Notes: generated from the sequence alone by a model not told the origin. Shown: positions 19,021-30,413, counted from the stretch's first letter. The stretch is DNA of 64,000 nucleotides from Cantharellus purpuraceus (GCA_025174535.1 JALBUN010000003.1:1758501-1822500); one strand, 5' to 3'. A program made the numbers and translations.

Positions 19021-20542
19021 GGGCGCTAGTTTTCGCCTTTGGAATAAATAAACAAGTTTTCAGCCAACGCTCTAAAGTCAAAGTCCAAGCTCTAAGTCTA
19101 TGCTCTACACTCTACATCACAATCCATCATCTCTACACTGAGGTAAAACACCTTGGTTCAATGATCAGATTTCCCTCCGCCACCGAGAGGTTGCTTCTCC
19201 TGAAACCAGCTTTCGCGTACCTCCCAACTGGGCTCCGCATTGTCATCCAGTCACAGAGCACGATCAGCCATCGGGACCGACCTTTAGCTCCCATCCTCAT
19301 CCAACCACAGAGCACTATCCCACTTCCCTGTTACTTACCCCTCGCCCTGATTGATCTTTGGAGTGCTGAACAACTGCATTACACACCGTCTGTTTGCTAG
19401 GACCGTTGCGCGCAGGCTTATAGGATCTATTCCTTAAGCGAGCCGACACCGCTCCCAGCATCGACACCATCCCCGAGGTCATCAAAGGACTGATGGACCA
19501 CAGAGAGGCCATCAATGAAGAAGATGACACCCCGCCCTCTCCAAATCTGGCGCAAGCCATCTCCCTGCTTGCCAGCAGCATCCGTAACCCACAAGCTCCT
19601 AAGTCCCAGACCAAGGTCCGAGAACCTGACCCCTTCGATGACTCTGATCTGCAAAAACTCCAGCCATTCTTAGTGCAATGCCGGTTGAATTTCCGCAACT
19701 GCCCCAATGCATTCACATCCGATTGGGCAAAGGTCACCTTCGCCATGTCCTATTTCAAGGGCACCGCACTGGACTACTTTGAGCCAGCGCTCATGGATGA
19801 CTCCGATGACCCAATATGGTCAGAGGACTACTCCGACTTCATCTCCGAACTTCGGACCAATTTTGGTCCTTACAACCCCGAGGCCGACACCGAGAATGAA
19901 CTTGATCGACTTCAGATGAAGGAAAATCACAAAATCGCAAAATACATTGTGAGTTTCCAGCAGCTAGCCCTGAAAGTCCAATGGGGCGACGCCGCACTCC
20001 GATGCCAATTTTATGTTGGACTCCCATCCCACATCAAGGACAAGATATCATGCATCAGTAAGCCAGATACTTTGGTTAACCTCCACAAGCTCGCCCAATC
20101 CATCGATGCCCATTATTGGGAACGTCAATCCAAGGTCTCCCACAAAAATTTGGCTAACAACAAATCAGACAAATCATTGGACAAGACCCCAAAGTCCAAC
20201 AAGGGGTCCGATAAGAGGACCACCACCAACTCAGGCCAGAAGTCAAACACTGGTAATGCTGCCACTTCCAGTTCTGGTCAGAACAATTCCAGCACCAGCA
20301 ATAACTCCGGAGCTCACAAGAGTACTCCGGACCTCTCCACCAAGCTGGGGAAGGATGGAAAACTTACCCAGCAGGAACGCCAGCACCGCATGGACAACAA
20401 CCTCTGTCTGTTCTGCAGAAAGCCTGGCCACCAAGCCAAGGATTGCAACAAGGCAACCTCATCCGCAGCAAAGGCAAAAGGCCGTGCCGCCAACGCCATG
20501 ACGGACAAGTCTGACACAAAAGCAACAGACCCAAAAAAGTAG

Positions 20543-23500
20543 TAAGCAGTCCTATAGCCTCCGTACGGGCTGAGGGCTGCGTTGGTACTCCCTGTATGAC
20601 AAATGAGGTCCACCTGAACGCATCTGCTCTTTCCCACTCTAACTCCCTTACTCTCCTCATCTACTCCAACTCCATTCCCGATACCGCTATTCAAGCGTTA
20701 ATTGACTCCAGTTCTACTCACTGTTTCCTCAATTCCTCTTTTTCTGATTTACATAAACTCCATACATACGCCATAACTCTGATATCGCTCCGATTGTTAT
20801 TTAACGAGCTATAGATCTGTCTATCTGTTTTTCTGTCGGAGAAATCCAGAACCTTACATTCTATGTTACTCCGCTTGACTCCAGCTGTTCTGTGGTTCTC
20901 GGACATAACTGGCTCACCCGCTACAATCCGTTGATTGACTGGGCACTGGGCCATATCACATTCCGTTCCCCAGTACAGGCTGTGTCATCCCCGACATCAC
21001 CAGCAACTTTAGGTGCGAAATTATCTTCCGCCTCTGCTGACTCTGCTCCAATAGATACTCTGTCCACCCCGCCGTTTATATCACTGGTGGATGCTATGGT
21101 CTTTGCCAGACTAAGCAAACTGGATGGTTCCCACACATTCCAGGTCCACCTCTCCGATCTGATATTCCTCGCTGCTTGTTCCACCCAATCAACTCCACCA
21201 GATCTATCTATGGTCCCTAAGGAGTATCATGAGTTCGCTGATGTGTTCAGCAAGTCTAAAGCCAACTCCCTAGCAGAACACCGACCATATGATCTCAAGA
21301 TTGAACTGGATGACAACTCCACCCCTCCGCTTGGCCCTATCTACTTGCTATCCCAAAAAGAGCTACTGGCTCTCTGAACATTCATAGATGAGAACTTGGC
21401 TATGGGCTTCATCCGCCCATCCCTATCTCCTCATGGAGCTCCAGTCCTATTTGTATGCAAAAAGGACGGATCACTCTGTCTATGCGTCAACTTCCGTGGA
21501 CTCAACAAGATCACCAAGAAAGACCGATACCCAATACCCCACACCACGGACCTACTTGAAAGTCCTCGAAAGGCTAAGATCTATTCCAAAATAGATCTCC
21601 GACATGCTTACCATCTAGTCCGCATCTGAGAAGGCAACAAATGGAAAACGACCTTCCACACACGATATGGATCTTTCGAGTGGTGCATCATGCCCTTTGG
21701 ACTAACCAATGCTCTGGCCACCTTCCAGAGGTTCATGAATGATACCTTTGCCAACCTCCTCGATGTGACTGTCCTCGTTTACTTAGACGACATTCTGGTA
21801 TATTTGGACAACAAAGAAGAACATCGGACACATGTCCGAGAGGTGCTCTGACATCTCTGAAAACATGGCCTCTTCACCTGTGCTGACAAATGTGAATTCC
21901 ACTCCGACTCGGTCAAATACCTAGGCTATATCCTCTCCCTGGCAGGGTTGACAATGTCCAACAACAAAATCAAAGCCATACAGGAATGGCCAGAACCCCA
22001 GAAAGTCAAGGACATACAGTCCTTCCTAGGGTTCGCCAACTTCTACCGCCGCTTCATTCACGGCTACTCTGATATCACCGTTCCACTCACCCGACTCACT
22101 AGGAAGTAGTGACTATGCCACTGTAAACCCCCACAACTTTTGCCCTGTGTTTACTAACGAGCAGCTGGCATCGTCCCTACGAGCATCCACCCTCATGACT
22201 CCCACCCTCTGAGCTGTCACCATTATGGATATCGACCAACTCCGCTCCGACATCCGCTCGTCACTCTGATCTGATCCTGTTGCAGTTAAACACTTGGATG
22301 ACCCTTCCAATCCGAAATGGTCACTTGACCCCAAAGGACACCTCCGACACAACAACCAGATATACGTCCCTGATGCCAATGGTCTCCGACTCCGAGTTTT
22401 GCAGTATTACCATGATCACCTGATCTCGGGCCATTTCGGGCAAAATCACACACAAGGATTAATCTGACGAGACTATGTATGGCCAAAAATGCGAGAATAC
22501 ATTCAACACTACTGTAACTCCTGCACCATGTGTATGCGCTCAAAATTGCAAAGGCACAAACCCTACGGAACACTTAAGCAACTTCTGGTCGCGGAGCAAC
22601 CATGGAACTCCATCTCCATGGATTTCATAGAGAAGCTCCCCCTATTGCTCGGATATGATACCATACTTGTTATTGTCGACAGGTTCACCAAACAGTCACT
22701 ATTCATTCTGACACATGACACCATCACCTCCGCCTCGCTAGCTAAATTGTTTGTTCTCCACGTATTCTCTAAACACGGAGTCCCATCGCATGTCATGTCC
22801 AATTGGGGCTCGGAGTTCGTGTCCTCCTTCTTCCACACATTAGGAAAGGCTCTTGACATGAAGCTTCATTTCACCTCCGGATACCACCCTGAAGGAGACA
22901 GACAAACAGAATGAATGAAACAGTCCCTGGAACATACCTCTGAATCTATTGTAACTATCAACAAGACAACTGGGCTGACCTACTTCCAATAGCAGAGTTT
23001 GCCTACAACAACACTCCGAATGTGACTACTGGCATCTCTCCGTTCTTTGCTAATAAAGGCTACCATCCGAACATCTCCGTCCACCCTGAGAAAGAACTTG
23101 CCTCCACCAAAGCCCACCAATTTGTAACCGACCTTGATCAACTACACCAACATCTCCAAGAAACCATCTCCGATGCCCAGAAACAATATCAAGTCTCCAC
23201 CGACCACGCTGCATTCCAGCTCCAGACCTGCAAATCGGAGACAAAGTATTTGTTAAGGCCAAACACTTCTGGACCACCCGTCCATCGAAGAAACTCTCTG
23301 AGAAATACTTAGGTCCTTATGAGGTCATTGCTCGCACAGGCAGCAGGTCCTTCACCCTCCACCTCCTGGACCACTTCCGAGCAGTTCATCCGGTTTTCCA
23401 TATATCAATGCTTGAACCCACTACTACAAACGAGATCTCCGGTCGCACGCAACCTCCACCTCCCCCGATCATCATTGAAGGAGATAATGAATATGAGATC

Positions 23501-23695
23501 TCTGAGATCCTGGACTTGAAGATCAACCATTGATACAAGTGCAAGCTCCAGTACTTAGTCAAATGGACTGGATACGAAGGCACCGATGAAGAGTCCTCGT
23601 GGATCTCCACGTCCAAACTCGATCATGCATCCGAATCCGTCTCCAACTTTCACTCCACTTATCCAGACAAACCTGGCCCCCTTATGAATCTTTAA
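20543..23695 (+). pseudogene. B-element Pol, lacking RNase H and with stops
   Basis: Chromovirus polyprotein. In order: protease remnant with IDSSSTHCFLNSSF (near 20700; active-site Gly is Ser) and VLGHNWLTRYNPLIDW (20892); reverse transcriptase with [18 protein letters not shown] (near 21490), [14 protein letters not shown] and [11 protein letters not shown] (near 21780); an abrupt joint at about 22110 where the ~0.5-kb RNase H region present in the C element is missing; integrase zinc finger (H..H..CTMC near 22400-22530) and core, in which the second catalytic Asp is Asn (SNWGSEF near 22800); then a chromodomain (YEISEILD, LVKWTGYEG, 23490-23640). Several TGA stops replace CGA. Not functional. 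Confidence 0.9.
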
Positions 23696-25259
23696 GTTCA
23701 ATTGCTAATGCTAATTCTATTATTTTGCATCATCATTTTATTACAAGTCACAAGGGAAATTACAAGCCTGCCCAAAAAGCTCCGAAGGAATCACTCCGAC
23801 TCATTTCTCTCTGCTCTGAAATTTATAATCATTTTCATTTTTATTTTATACATCGCGTTTCCTTTTTCCCTTCCCCTTATCTACCTCAGGCTCCATCTCC
23901 AACGCCGTCTCTGACTCATCATCACTCTCTACATCTGACACCCAATCTTTCTCATCCCCCATGTCCGAATCCTCGTCCAAAGGGGCCATGAACTTCCACA
24001 ACCGATGTAACTTGGCTGTCCGATGACCCTCCAGAACCTCCTTCCATTTCATCATCTTCACCAAGTCCACTAGCAACCCCTCCATCCACCAGAGGTGCTC
24101 CGACTGCAGGTTAACCAGCCGGATAAGCTGGCCCACGGTACTATTTGGCGCAGAGACGTGCCCCGTACCTGCACCGGTTGTTGCTCCTTCCGATCCGACA
24201 CCGCTACCCCCCGCTGCCACAGCACCTGTCTCCATCTGCCACTTTTTGGTCGGACAACCTTCTGATTCTTTCTCTGCCCCTCCTTGTACCACTAGTCAGG
24301 GCTTGACGCTCCGACTCTGGGGATTGAACTTTCCATCGATCCTACACCCTCCTTTCTGACCCTGACAACAATCGCAGGACTGAAGGCGGCGAGTTGGGCC
24401 AGTAGGCCACATGCACTCCATGCCTGCATCACAACACAAGTCACATGTTACGCCAGGCCCGCCAAATGGCTCCATTGGAGCCAGAGCCTTGGGTGGTCCA
24501 CCCCTTCTCGCTGCAGCCTCCAAATGTTCCCTCTCCTCCTCCTTGTCCTGCTGTTCCGCTGCTGCCTTCTCCATCTCACGCTTGTGAAGCTGGATCGCCG
24601 ACCTAGCGACACACAGCTCCTTCTTACGGGTCGCCAAAACGCAACTCTCCACCTTACACCATATGACCCTCCAATCTGCCTCCCGCTTCTCTGTATCAGC
24701 ACTCAGGTATGCCTTCAATGAAAAGACTGCGACGTCGAGGTTTTTCTTGGTGGTTGTGGCGTAGAGCTCTGCCCTTTTGTGAGCCTCAACTGCAGCTACC
24801 CAAGCCATCTCCTTGTAACAATTTGAAGTCAGATCCGGCTCTGCATCCGTCCCGACATCCACACCCACCTCGGGTTCTGCATTTGCATCGAGCTCCATAT
24901 TGGCATCAGGATCCACCTCCACCTCCGCCCTCTCTGCCTCCATCGCTTCATCTTCCTCAGCCACACCCAACTCAAACAATGGTCGTACCCACGGACGTAA
25001 CAGCGAGTCCTCCACAGTAACAGTTTTCAGACGAGTTGTCTCCATGCATGTAATGGAAATAATGGCGACTTCAGGGGTCCCTGTTCGTATTGGCACACTT
25101 GGACTTCCTGGGTGGCTGGTTCCCCCTGCCCCGGTCACCTCCTCCTCTACCTCCATAGTGGCTTCTAGCTCCTGTGCCTGCTCCTCCACTTCCTTCAGTC
25201 TCGTGGCCTCCATCATGGCCACAAGTTCCTTGACCCTGCAGGCTCTCTCGGCCTTTGCC

Positions 25260-25712
25260 TCCTCCTCCTTCCGTCTCCGTTCCATCTCCACCGCCTCTTT
25301 CTGCCTCTGCTCCTCCTCCTTGCATCTCCGTTCTGCCTCCTCCTCCTCCTTGCGTCTCCATTCTGCCTCCTCCTCCTCCCTGCATCTCCATTCCGCCTCC
25401 TCCTCCTCCTTGCATCTCCGTTCCACCTCCTCCTCCTCCTTGCGTCCCTGTTCCGCCTCCTCCTCCTCCTCCTTGCATCTCCGTTCCACCTCCTCCTCCT
25501 CCTTGCATCTCCGTTCCACCTCCTCCTCCTCCTTGCATCTCCGTTCCGCCTCCTCCTCCTCCTTGCGTCTCCATTCCACCTCCTCCTCCTCCTTGCGTCT
25601 CCATTCCACCTCCTCCTCCTCCTTGTGTCTCTGTTCCACCTCCTCCTCCTCCTTCCGTCTCCGTTCCGCTTCCTCCTCCTCTTTCCATTTCCGCTCCTCT
25701 TCCTCTTCTTTC
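25260..25712 (-). repeat. Degenerate 27-bp tandem repeat encoding Glu/Arg-rich coiled coil
   Basis: About sixteen units of 24-30 bp encode RRCKEEEEAE-like blocks. Only about four or five units remain in the aORF copies at 35300-35480 and 59235-59405, so the array varies in length between elements. Every unit change is a multiple of three, which keeps the frame. Confidence 0.85.
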
Positions 25713-25716
25713 CGTC

Positions 25717-26225
25717 TGTTATGACTATATTCATTAACGCCCAGATCCCCGTCCGATCCCCTCAGATCCCCGTGCATATGAAATCTATACTCCATTTGGA
25801 AACCGCCTCCATTTTCCTGTCCGATTGTCACCGCCGATTCCACCCATCCGTCTCCGGTTCCGATTGATGCATCAGCATCACCATAGGAACCCGGACATCC
25901 ATCCCCATCGGACTCGGACATACTCATGTAAGGCCGTCGGCCTCGGAGACCCATCACCAGAGTAATTATTATTAGATTTCGAATATGTATTTAAGTTGCC
26001 AACTGGGGACTCCATTCCCCAGTTCGAATATCAAATCATGCCTAGCTCCTAAGTCCGATCCTAACTCTGTAAGTCGTACTCCATCTCCAAAATCTCGGAC
26101 ACCAGTATTAGTGAGGGCGCAGCACATAAGCTGAAGCCAAGTCCATTCCGACCCCCACGACGTGCTCCGACTCCGACCCAACCTCCCACCCAAACTCTGA
26201 CCCCAATCGGACCTAGTGCGTAACA
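25717..26225 (+). mobile_element. Solo B LTR with CCGTC target duplication, inserted in aORF
   Basis: 509-bp LTR, TGTTATGAC...GTAACA, with CCGTC on both sides (25712-25716, 26226-26230). It lies in the same orientation as the host element and splits the aORF after codon 21. Confidence 0.9.
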
Positions 26226-26319
26226 CCGTCAGGCCAAGAGCAACTGCTCAAGCTCGGCCATGCTCATGCTTGCCAAAGGGTTTGACATCGTTGAGGATAA
26301 GACCTCAATCATGCCCCTC

Positions 26320-26329
26320 CTTTTATATG
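26320..26329 (-). promoter_or_regulatory. Probable TATA box of the aORF
   Basis: On the minus strand 'acatataaaagg' lies about 35 bp upstream of the aORF ATG (26288). The same box is present before the aORF at 35210 (atataaaagg) and at 53964. This gives the antisense gene its own promoter, outside the LTR. Confidence 0.65.
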
Positions 26330-26429
26330 TCTCCAGACCCCCAGTATAACTCTGACTGTGCCCAACCATCTCACCTATTCAATCCATGGACATGAGGCCT
26401 CAGGGGCTCGGCCTTAAATGGGGAGATAC

Positions 26430-26943
26430 TGTTATGACTATATTCATTAACATCCAGATCCCCATCCAATCCACTCAGATCCCCGCGCATATGAAATCTA
26501 TACTCCATTTGGAAACCGCCATCTCCATCCACCTGTCCGATTGTCACCGCTGATTCTGCCCATCCATCTCCAGTTCCAATTGATGCATCAGCATCACCAT
26601 AGGAACCCAGACATCTGTCCCCATCGGATCAGACATACTCATGTAAGGCCGTCGGCCTCGGAGACCCATCACCAGAGTAATTATTATTAGATTTCAAAAT
26701 ATGTATTTAAGTTGCCTGACTGGGGACTTCATTCCCCAGTTCGAATATTGAATCACACCTAGTTCCTAAGTCTGATCCTAACTCTCTAAGTCTTACTCCA
26801 TCTCTGAAATCTCGGACACCAGTATTAGTGAGGGCGCAGCACATAAGCTGAAGCCAAGTCCGTCCCGACCCCCACGACGTGCTCCAACTCCGACCCGAAC
26901 TCTGACCCAATCTCCGACCTCCAATCAGACCTAGTGCGTAACA
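26430..26943 (+). mobile_element. B-element 3' LTR
   Basis: 514-bp LTR, TGTTATGAC...GTAACA, preceded directly by the purine-rich 'aaatggggagata' (26417-26429), the likely polypurine tract. It closes the B element that begins at 17809. Confidence 0.85.
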
Positions 26944-27469
26944 TTGTCCTGCTTTGGGTGTCAGTGTAGTATCTACCTCGTGTGACTACGAATCTACAGG
27001 GTGAGATTGTCTGTCAATAGTCCTGCCATTAGTGCTCTTGTTTAAGTTACTAGTGTGTACTGCCTTTGCAGAGCATTAGAAACTTGAACTTGTGTGAAGC
27101 AGTTGCTAGACTACTTCATACATTGCTGTTACCCGCTTCAGAGTGTCACTAGTTGGATGGTCAGATTCATCCACCTATTTCCTCTAGCCTCTAAGTGCAT
27201 TCCCCTCTTTTTGGAATATCTGGATCCCTAAGCGTCCATGAACTCTAGACTCTGGAAGTCTTATTCATTCCCTACTGCTAAGAAATGTATTACTTTTCTG
27301 CATATAGTCTGCATTGACCATTACAATGGATTGGAACCAAAGTATAAACATTAAATCATTTCTGGAGTTGTGCTGCAGCAGGATTTGATATTCTTCTCAG
27401 CTGTTCATTCATGGAATTGTGGTGATTTAGAGTTTGCCCTAACACCATAATTTTGTGGGTTCCAAAACA
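26944..27469 (+). mobile_element. S LTR copy S1, right part
   Basis: From the 'tgtcctgctttgggtg' segment to the terminus GGTTCCAAAACA at 27469, followed by CCCAT (27470-27474), the partner of the CCCAT at 12909. The middle of S1 was lost. Confidence 0.75.
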
Positions 27470-28400
27470 CCCATGCAATGCAGACTGACTCATATCAGCT
27501 ATGATCCCACCCATGTCCAGGACATAACGTGTATGGCCAAAAGCCCCTGTGTACTGTAGGTTTTGACAAGCCCCTCTGCTGGCCCTCAATCCCAGCCTCC
27601 CTTCACTTGATGAATTGTGGGTATGTGTGAAACACCATTGGTATTCATCACCCAGAGCATTAGTTCCAGTTCAATGTCAGAGAATATGGTTCACTGCAAG
27701 GGAGTCAGGACATCCAGGCAGCATGCCTGGTGTTATACTTCATCAACATCATCCCTATGCACTGCAGCCTTGTAATGTCATATGATCAGTCCATGGAGCC
27801 CAATCATCATCAGCTGTGACATTTTGCCACTGGTTTGCCACCGCACCTAGAGTTATACTTACTGAGCCATGAGGGTTGTTCTTTCATGATAAACAGCAGA
27901 GTAGACTCATACCATTGTCCCAGGGAGATCTCTCATCCACCCTTGCCGGTAGTAACCACACTTCATCACTCTCTTGCCATGGCATGTACATCTCATCTGC
28001 CCATACTCGTTCTTCATCTCGGATGAAATGGTCTTGCAAACCCTGACTGGGTTCCCGGACATCCAACCCAATCTCCCCACTATGCCATGTGCGCCCTGGG
28101 TCCGCGAAAGAGTGTGGCAACGGAAGACCAGGGTCACGGCCGTCTCTCATATGCAGGATGGACTGCCCATCCTGACGAGCAATGTGCGGATCTGGGTCAT
28201 CGAAGATCAATGGTGATGTGGCTGCTGTTGAGCCACATAGGTGGCCACATTCGCCTTGTGTCGTTCTGTCTTCTCATGCACTGCGGCCCGGCGGAGTGCG
28301 CGGGGGTGCTCCCCATTGTCCCAAAGCCAACATGACCATGTTTGATTCACCGGGTTATGGTGAACGTCTGCACAAGCACCTCATCAGCATGACTGGCGAG
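27470..28400 (-). pseudogene. Unknown gene, 5' part (split from 12528-12913)
   Basis: The minus strand shows discontinuous coding: AAVHEKTERHKANVATYV (near 28270), then an open stretch 28210-27884 (MIFDDPDPHIARQDGQSILH, rich in Asp, Pro and His), a poorer stretch, and TGAFGHTRYVLDMGGIIADM (near 27520). Stops and frame changes show decay. It was cut by S1. I do not recognise it; a degenerate host gene or a piece of an older DNA transposon are both possible. Confidence 0.4.
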
Positions 28401-30413
28401 TCAGCCAAAACGACGACTCACACTCCGGCTGACTCAGTCAATGTGGCATGTGTAGTTCGAGCGAGTACATTGCAGGCCCGATAATACAGGGGATCCGCAA
28501 CAGATCCCGTGAAGGGGAGACTGTCTTGGGCGTAGAACGCCGAGGACACAGGCCGGCAGATTCTAGGTAGCCAGTAACCTACGTCGCGGGTTCAATATTC
28601 AAGGCGATGCGCAATAGAGACGGGGAAGAGGAGGCGGTCTCTGTCGTTGAACGACAGCCAAAACCCTGCGATGCCAGGAAACCGGGCAGGGCCGACCACG
28701 AGCACTTTTGTCATCAATGACCTATAGTCCGTCCTCTGTCTGTATCGTCGGGTGTCAAACCAGACTCATTAATGGCCAAACATGAGGGATCAAGGAGGTG
28801 GTAAAGGGGGGCTCAACCTGGCTATTGACATGGTCGTGCAGCAGGACCATGTATCCGAACCGATAACTGATATCGACAGAAGTTAGTAACTAGAGGTGGT
28901 ACAACGTGTAGTGAAATTACATACGGCCTGGAGGACGTCGGGGGACGCATTGTCGATGCTGTTGTTTTAGCACGTGAAGGATCTCTAACTACTGCTCACT
29001 TTTCTGGGCTGTGTTTGCGGTTCCAGCACTTCTCCACGCAACACAGGGCTTGAATACTACTACCTCCGTCTCGCATTGACTAGGATCACGCGTGGGCAAA
29101 AGCATAGTAATAATTGTAGTTCAAGTTTGAGATGTCGGGATTTCGAATGTCGCATATCTCCCAAGTTTGAGATGCCGGGATGTCAAATGCCCTATATCTC
29201 CCCTCAGTTTACTTGTTCAATTCTTCGTCTGCATAGCAATACTATACACCCGCTCTATGAATAAATCTCATGAAATGTGAGTGCATTGTCTGTGGGTCTA
29301 AGGCAGCCCCTTCGTCAAAAAGTCTATCGGGAAAGACTGAAGCTTCAGTCTGGTGAACATGAGGATGCCGTTGTGTGCCACTGACCGAGCTGCGAGACGT
29401 AGATGGGCGGCTCTTAATGCCGCTTCGCGTGGAGGGTTAGAACGAGTGGCCATGGTGAAGACGAGAAGTCAGTGCACGCAGCTGGGCTTGACGGGGTCAG
29501 GTGTCATTCTCGAGCTAGCAGCCATGGAACGGCCTTAACACAAAGTCAGTAAGGCTGATAATGCGTAAGCGGGATTGCACTGAGCCTGCAAGCCGGCTTT
29601 GGAATTTCACGCCAGGGAAGTTCGGGCATCACTCGAGTTTGCAGCTTGCACTAACCGCGCAGCAGGAGACAATTTTCCAGAGGGTGGAAAAGAAAGATTT
29701 TAACATAGCGGTTTTAACACGCCGTGCGAGGCAAGCTGACACCAACCATGCGTGTGTCAAGCAATCCCCGGGTGTGTAGGCGATCATGGTTGGTTTTCCG
29801 CCCCTTTCTCCCGCGGGCATATGCTGACATGTTGTTAGGACTGGACAGGTGGCAGGGATGTTGTCGAGTCTCGACGTCCGGGGAGACACTGGCAAGGTGG
29901 ATGAAAGGATAATGCCATACTTTTAGACTTTGACGGTTGTACTACTAAGGGATGGGATATGGACAAGTTCGAGAACTACCTAATGCGCATCCCATTTTTC
30001 TGTCTTCCTGTGGATATCAGAGTGAAAAACAGAACTGATGAAGCATACCCCATTATTGTCAAAGGATATAATCATGTGATTGCAATACAACACTCAAAGC
30101 TTTGGTAACCGCCACGGAAGTCGGCTATCCCCCTTCATCTGAACTCGGATCATCGGGCACTTTTTCTTCGGAGGATGCCCGACGCTGAAGCATCCATGGC
30201 CTCAGGAGGCCAGGGATTACTGGTACTACCAGGACTCGCTAATAGGACTCTAAAGTGCACGCTGCTGAGGCTCAGGTTAATGAAATATTATAGGGACCAC
30301 CCTATAAGAGGATCCAAGAGCGAGAGCCCCTCGCACAGCCAATGGGTAAGCTCCCAGATGGCATTTAAATAATCCACTAGTGGAGCCTACCAAAGCACCT
30401 ATCTATTACAACC
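28401..30413. other. Intergenic region upstream of the P450 gene
   Basis: Higher GC and normal CpG content compared with the repeats; no element seen in other parts of the window. Short ORFs at 29353-29538 and 29561-29779 have no recognisable features. A TATA-like 'catttaaataa' (30361-30371) lies about 45 bp before the P450 start. Confidence 0.5.

Larger units (their letters stand above)
18040..19448 (+). mobile_element. A LTR (solo), inserted in B gag
   Basis: 1409-bp LTR, TGACGAGCC...GAGCCGACA. The ends are fixed by comparison with the inverted copy at 37915-39391 and the partial copy at 5946-6634. The flanks are CTGC (18036-18039) and CCGC (19449-19452), a 4-bp duplication with one change. 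It carries a small ORF (18239-18673) upstream of a TATA box (19012), so the ORF lies in the U3 part. Confidence 0.75.
17987..20542 (+). pseudogene. B-element Gag, interrupted by an A LTR
   Basis: Gag of the B chromovirus. Coding DNA is 17987-18039 plus 19449-20542; the A LTR (18040-19448) splits it at codon 18 (after IEVPA). The rest is open for about 365 residues: a capsid-like domain (LQPFLVQCRLNFRNC, GTALDYFEPAL, FISELRTNFGPYNPE), a Ser/Thr/Asn/Lys-rich linker and a CCHC zinc knuckle (CLFCRKPGHQAKDC near 20403). The ATG at 17987 is chosen because the sister C element starts Gag at the equivalent place (37871). CpG is better kept here than in other copies, so this element is younger or less decayed. 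Pol follows after a stop at 20542 in another frame. Confidence 0.85.
23846..26288 (-). pseudogene. aORF: antisense gene of the B element (coiled coil plus Cys6 cluster)
   Basis: Lies tail to tail with B pol (stops 150 bp apart) and starts at ATG 26288 near the 3' LTR. With the solo LTR (25717-26225) set aside, the frame is about 642 codons. In order: a short N-terminus (MAELEQLLLA); a Glu/Arg/Lys repeat of about 150 residues, surely a coiled coil; an acidic middle (EVDPDANMELDANAEPE); a second helix with Ala/Lys/Glu; a Cys cluster near 24352-24450 with spacing C-x2-C-x6-C-x12-C-x2-C-x6-C, which fits the fungal Zn(II)2Cys6 pattern; and an acidic tail ending GKGKRKR. Two in-frame TGA codons occur: codon 20, where all three copies have a stop, and 24296, where the second copy has CAA. 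An intron or a different start near codon 20 is possible. Role unknown; DNA binding is inferred from the cluster. Confidence 0.7.

Noticed and set aside
18040..19448. A LTR as the real 5' LTR of the gag-pol that follows
   Set aside because: Gag continues on both sides of it with an ATG at 17987, and the C element has the same LTR type inverted inside its gag; the B LTR tail at 17809-17954 is the better 5' LTR.
24900..25737. Long Ser- or Pro-rich frames opposite the aORF, and Gly- or Arg-rich frames on its own strand
   Set aside because: Shadows of the 27-bp Glu/Arg repeat in other frames; only the Glu/Arg frame continues into conserved sequence on both sides.
24296..25957. aORF reading frame starting inside the B LTR (MMGLRGRRPY...)
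   Set aside because: The LTR here is a solo LTR with a CCGTC duplication inserted in the gene, so its open frame joins the aORF by chance; the other copies start at the internal ATG.
25717..26943. Two B LTRs 204 bp apart as a miniature LTR retrotransposon (TRIM)
   Set aside because: The left LTR has its own CCGTC target duplication and the DNA between is the start of the aORF and the polypurine tract of the larger B element.
28490..28640. Possible tRNA-like 'gcgggttcaatattc' segment
   Set aside because: No matching acceptor stem or anticodon arm could be drawn.
29353..29912. Three overlapping ORFs upstream of the P450
   Set aside because: Short, no recognisable motif, no intron pattern, and unrelated to the window's elements; coding status cannot be supported.
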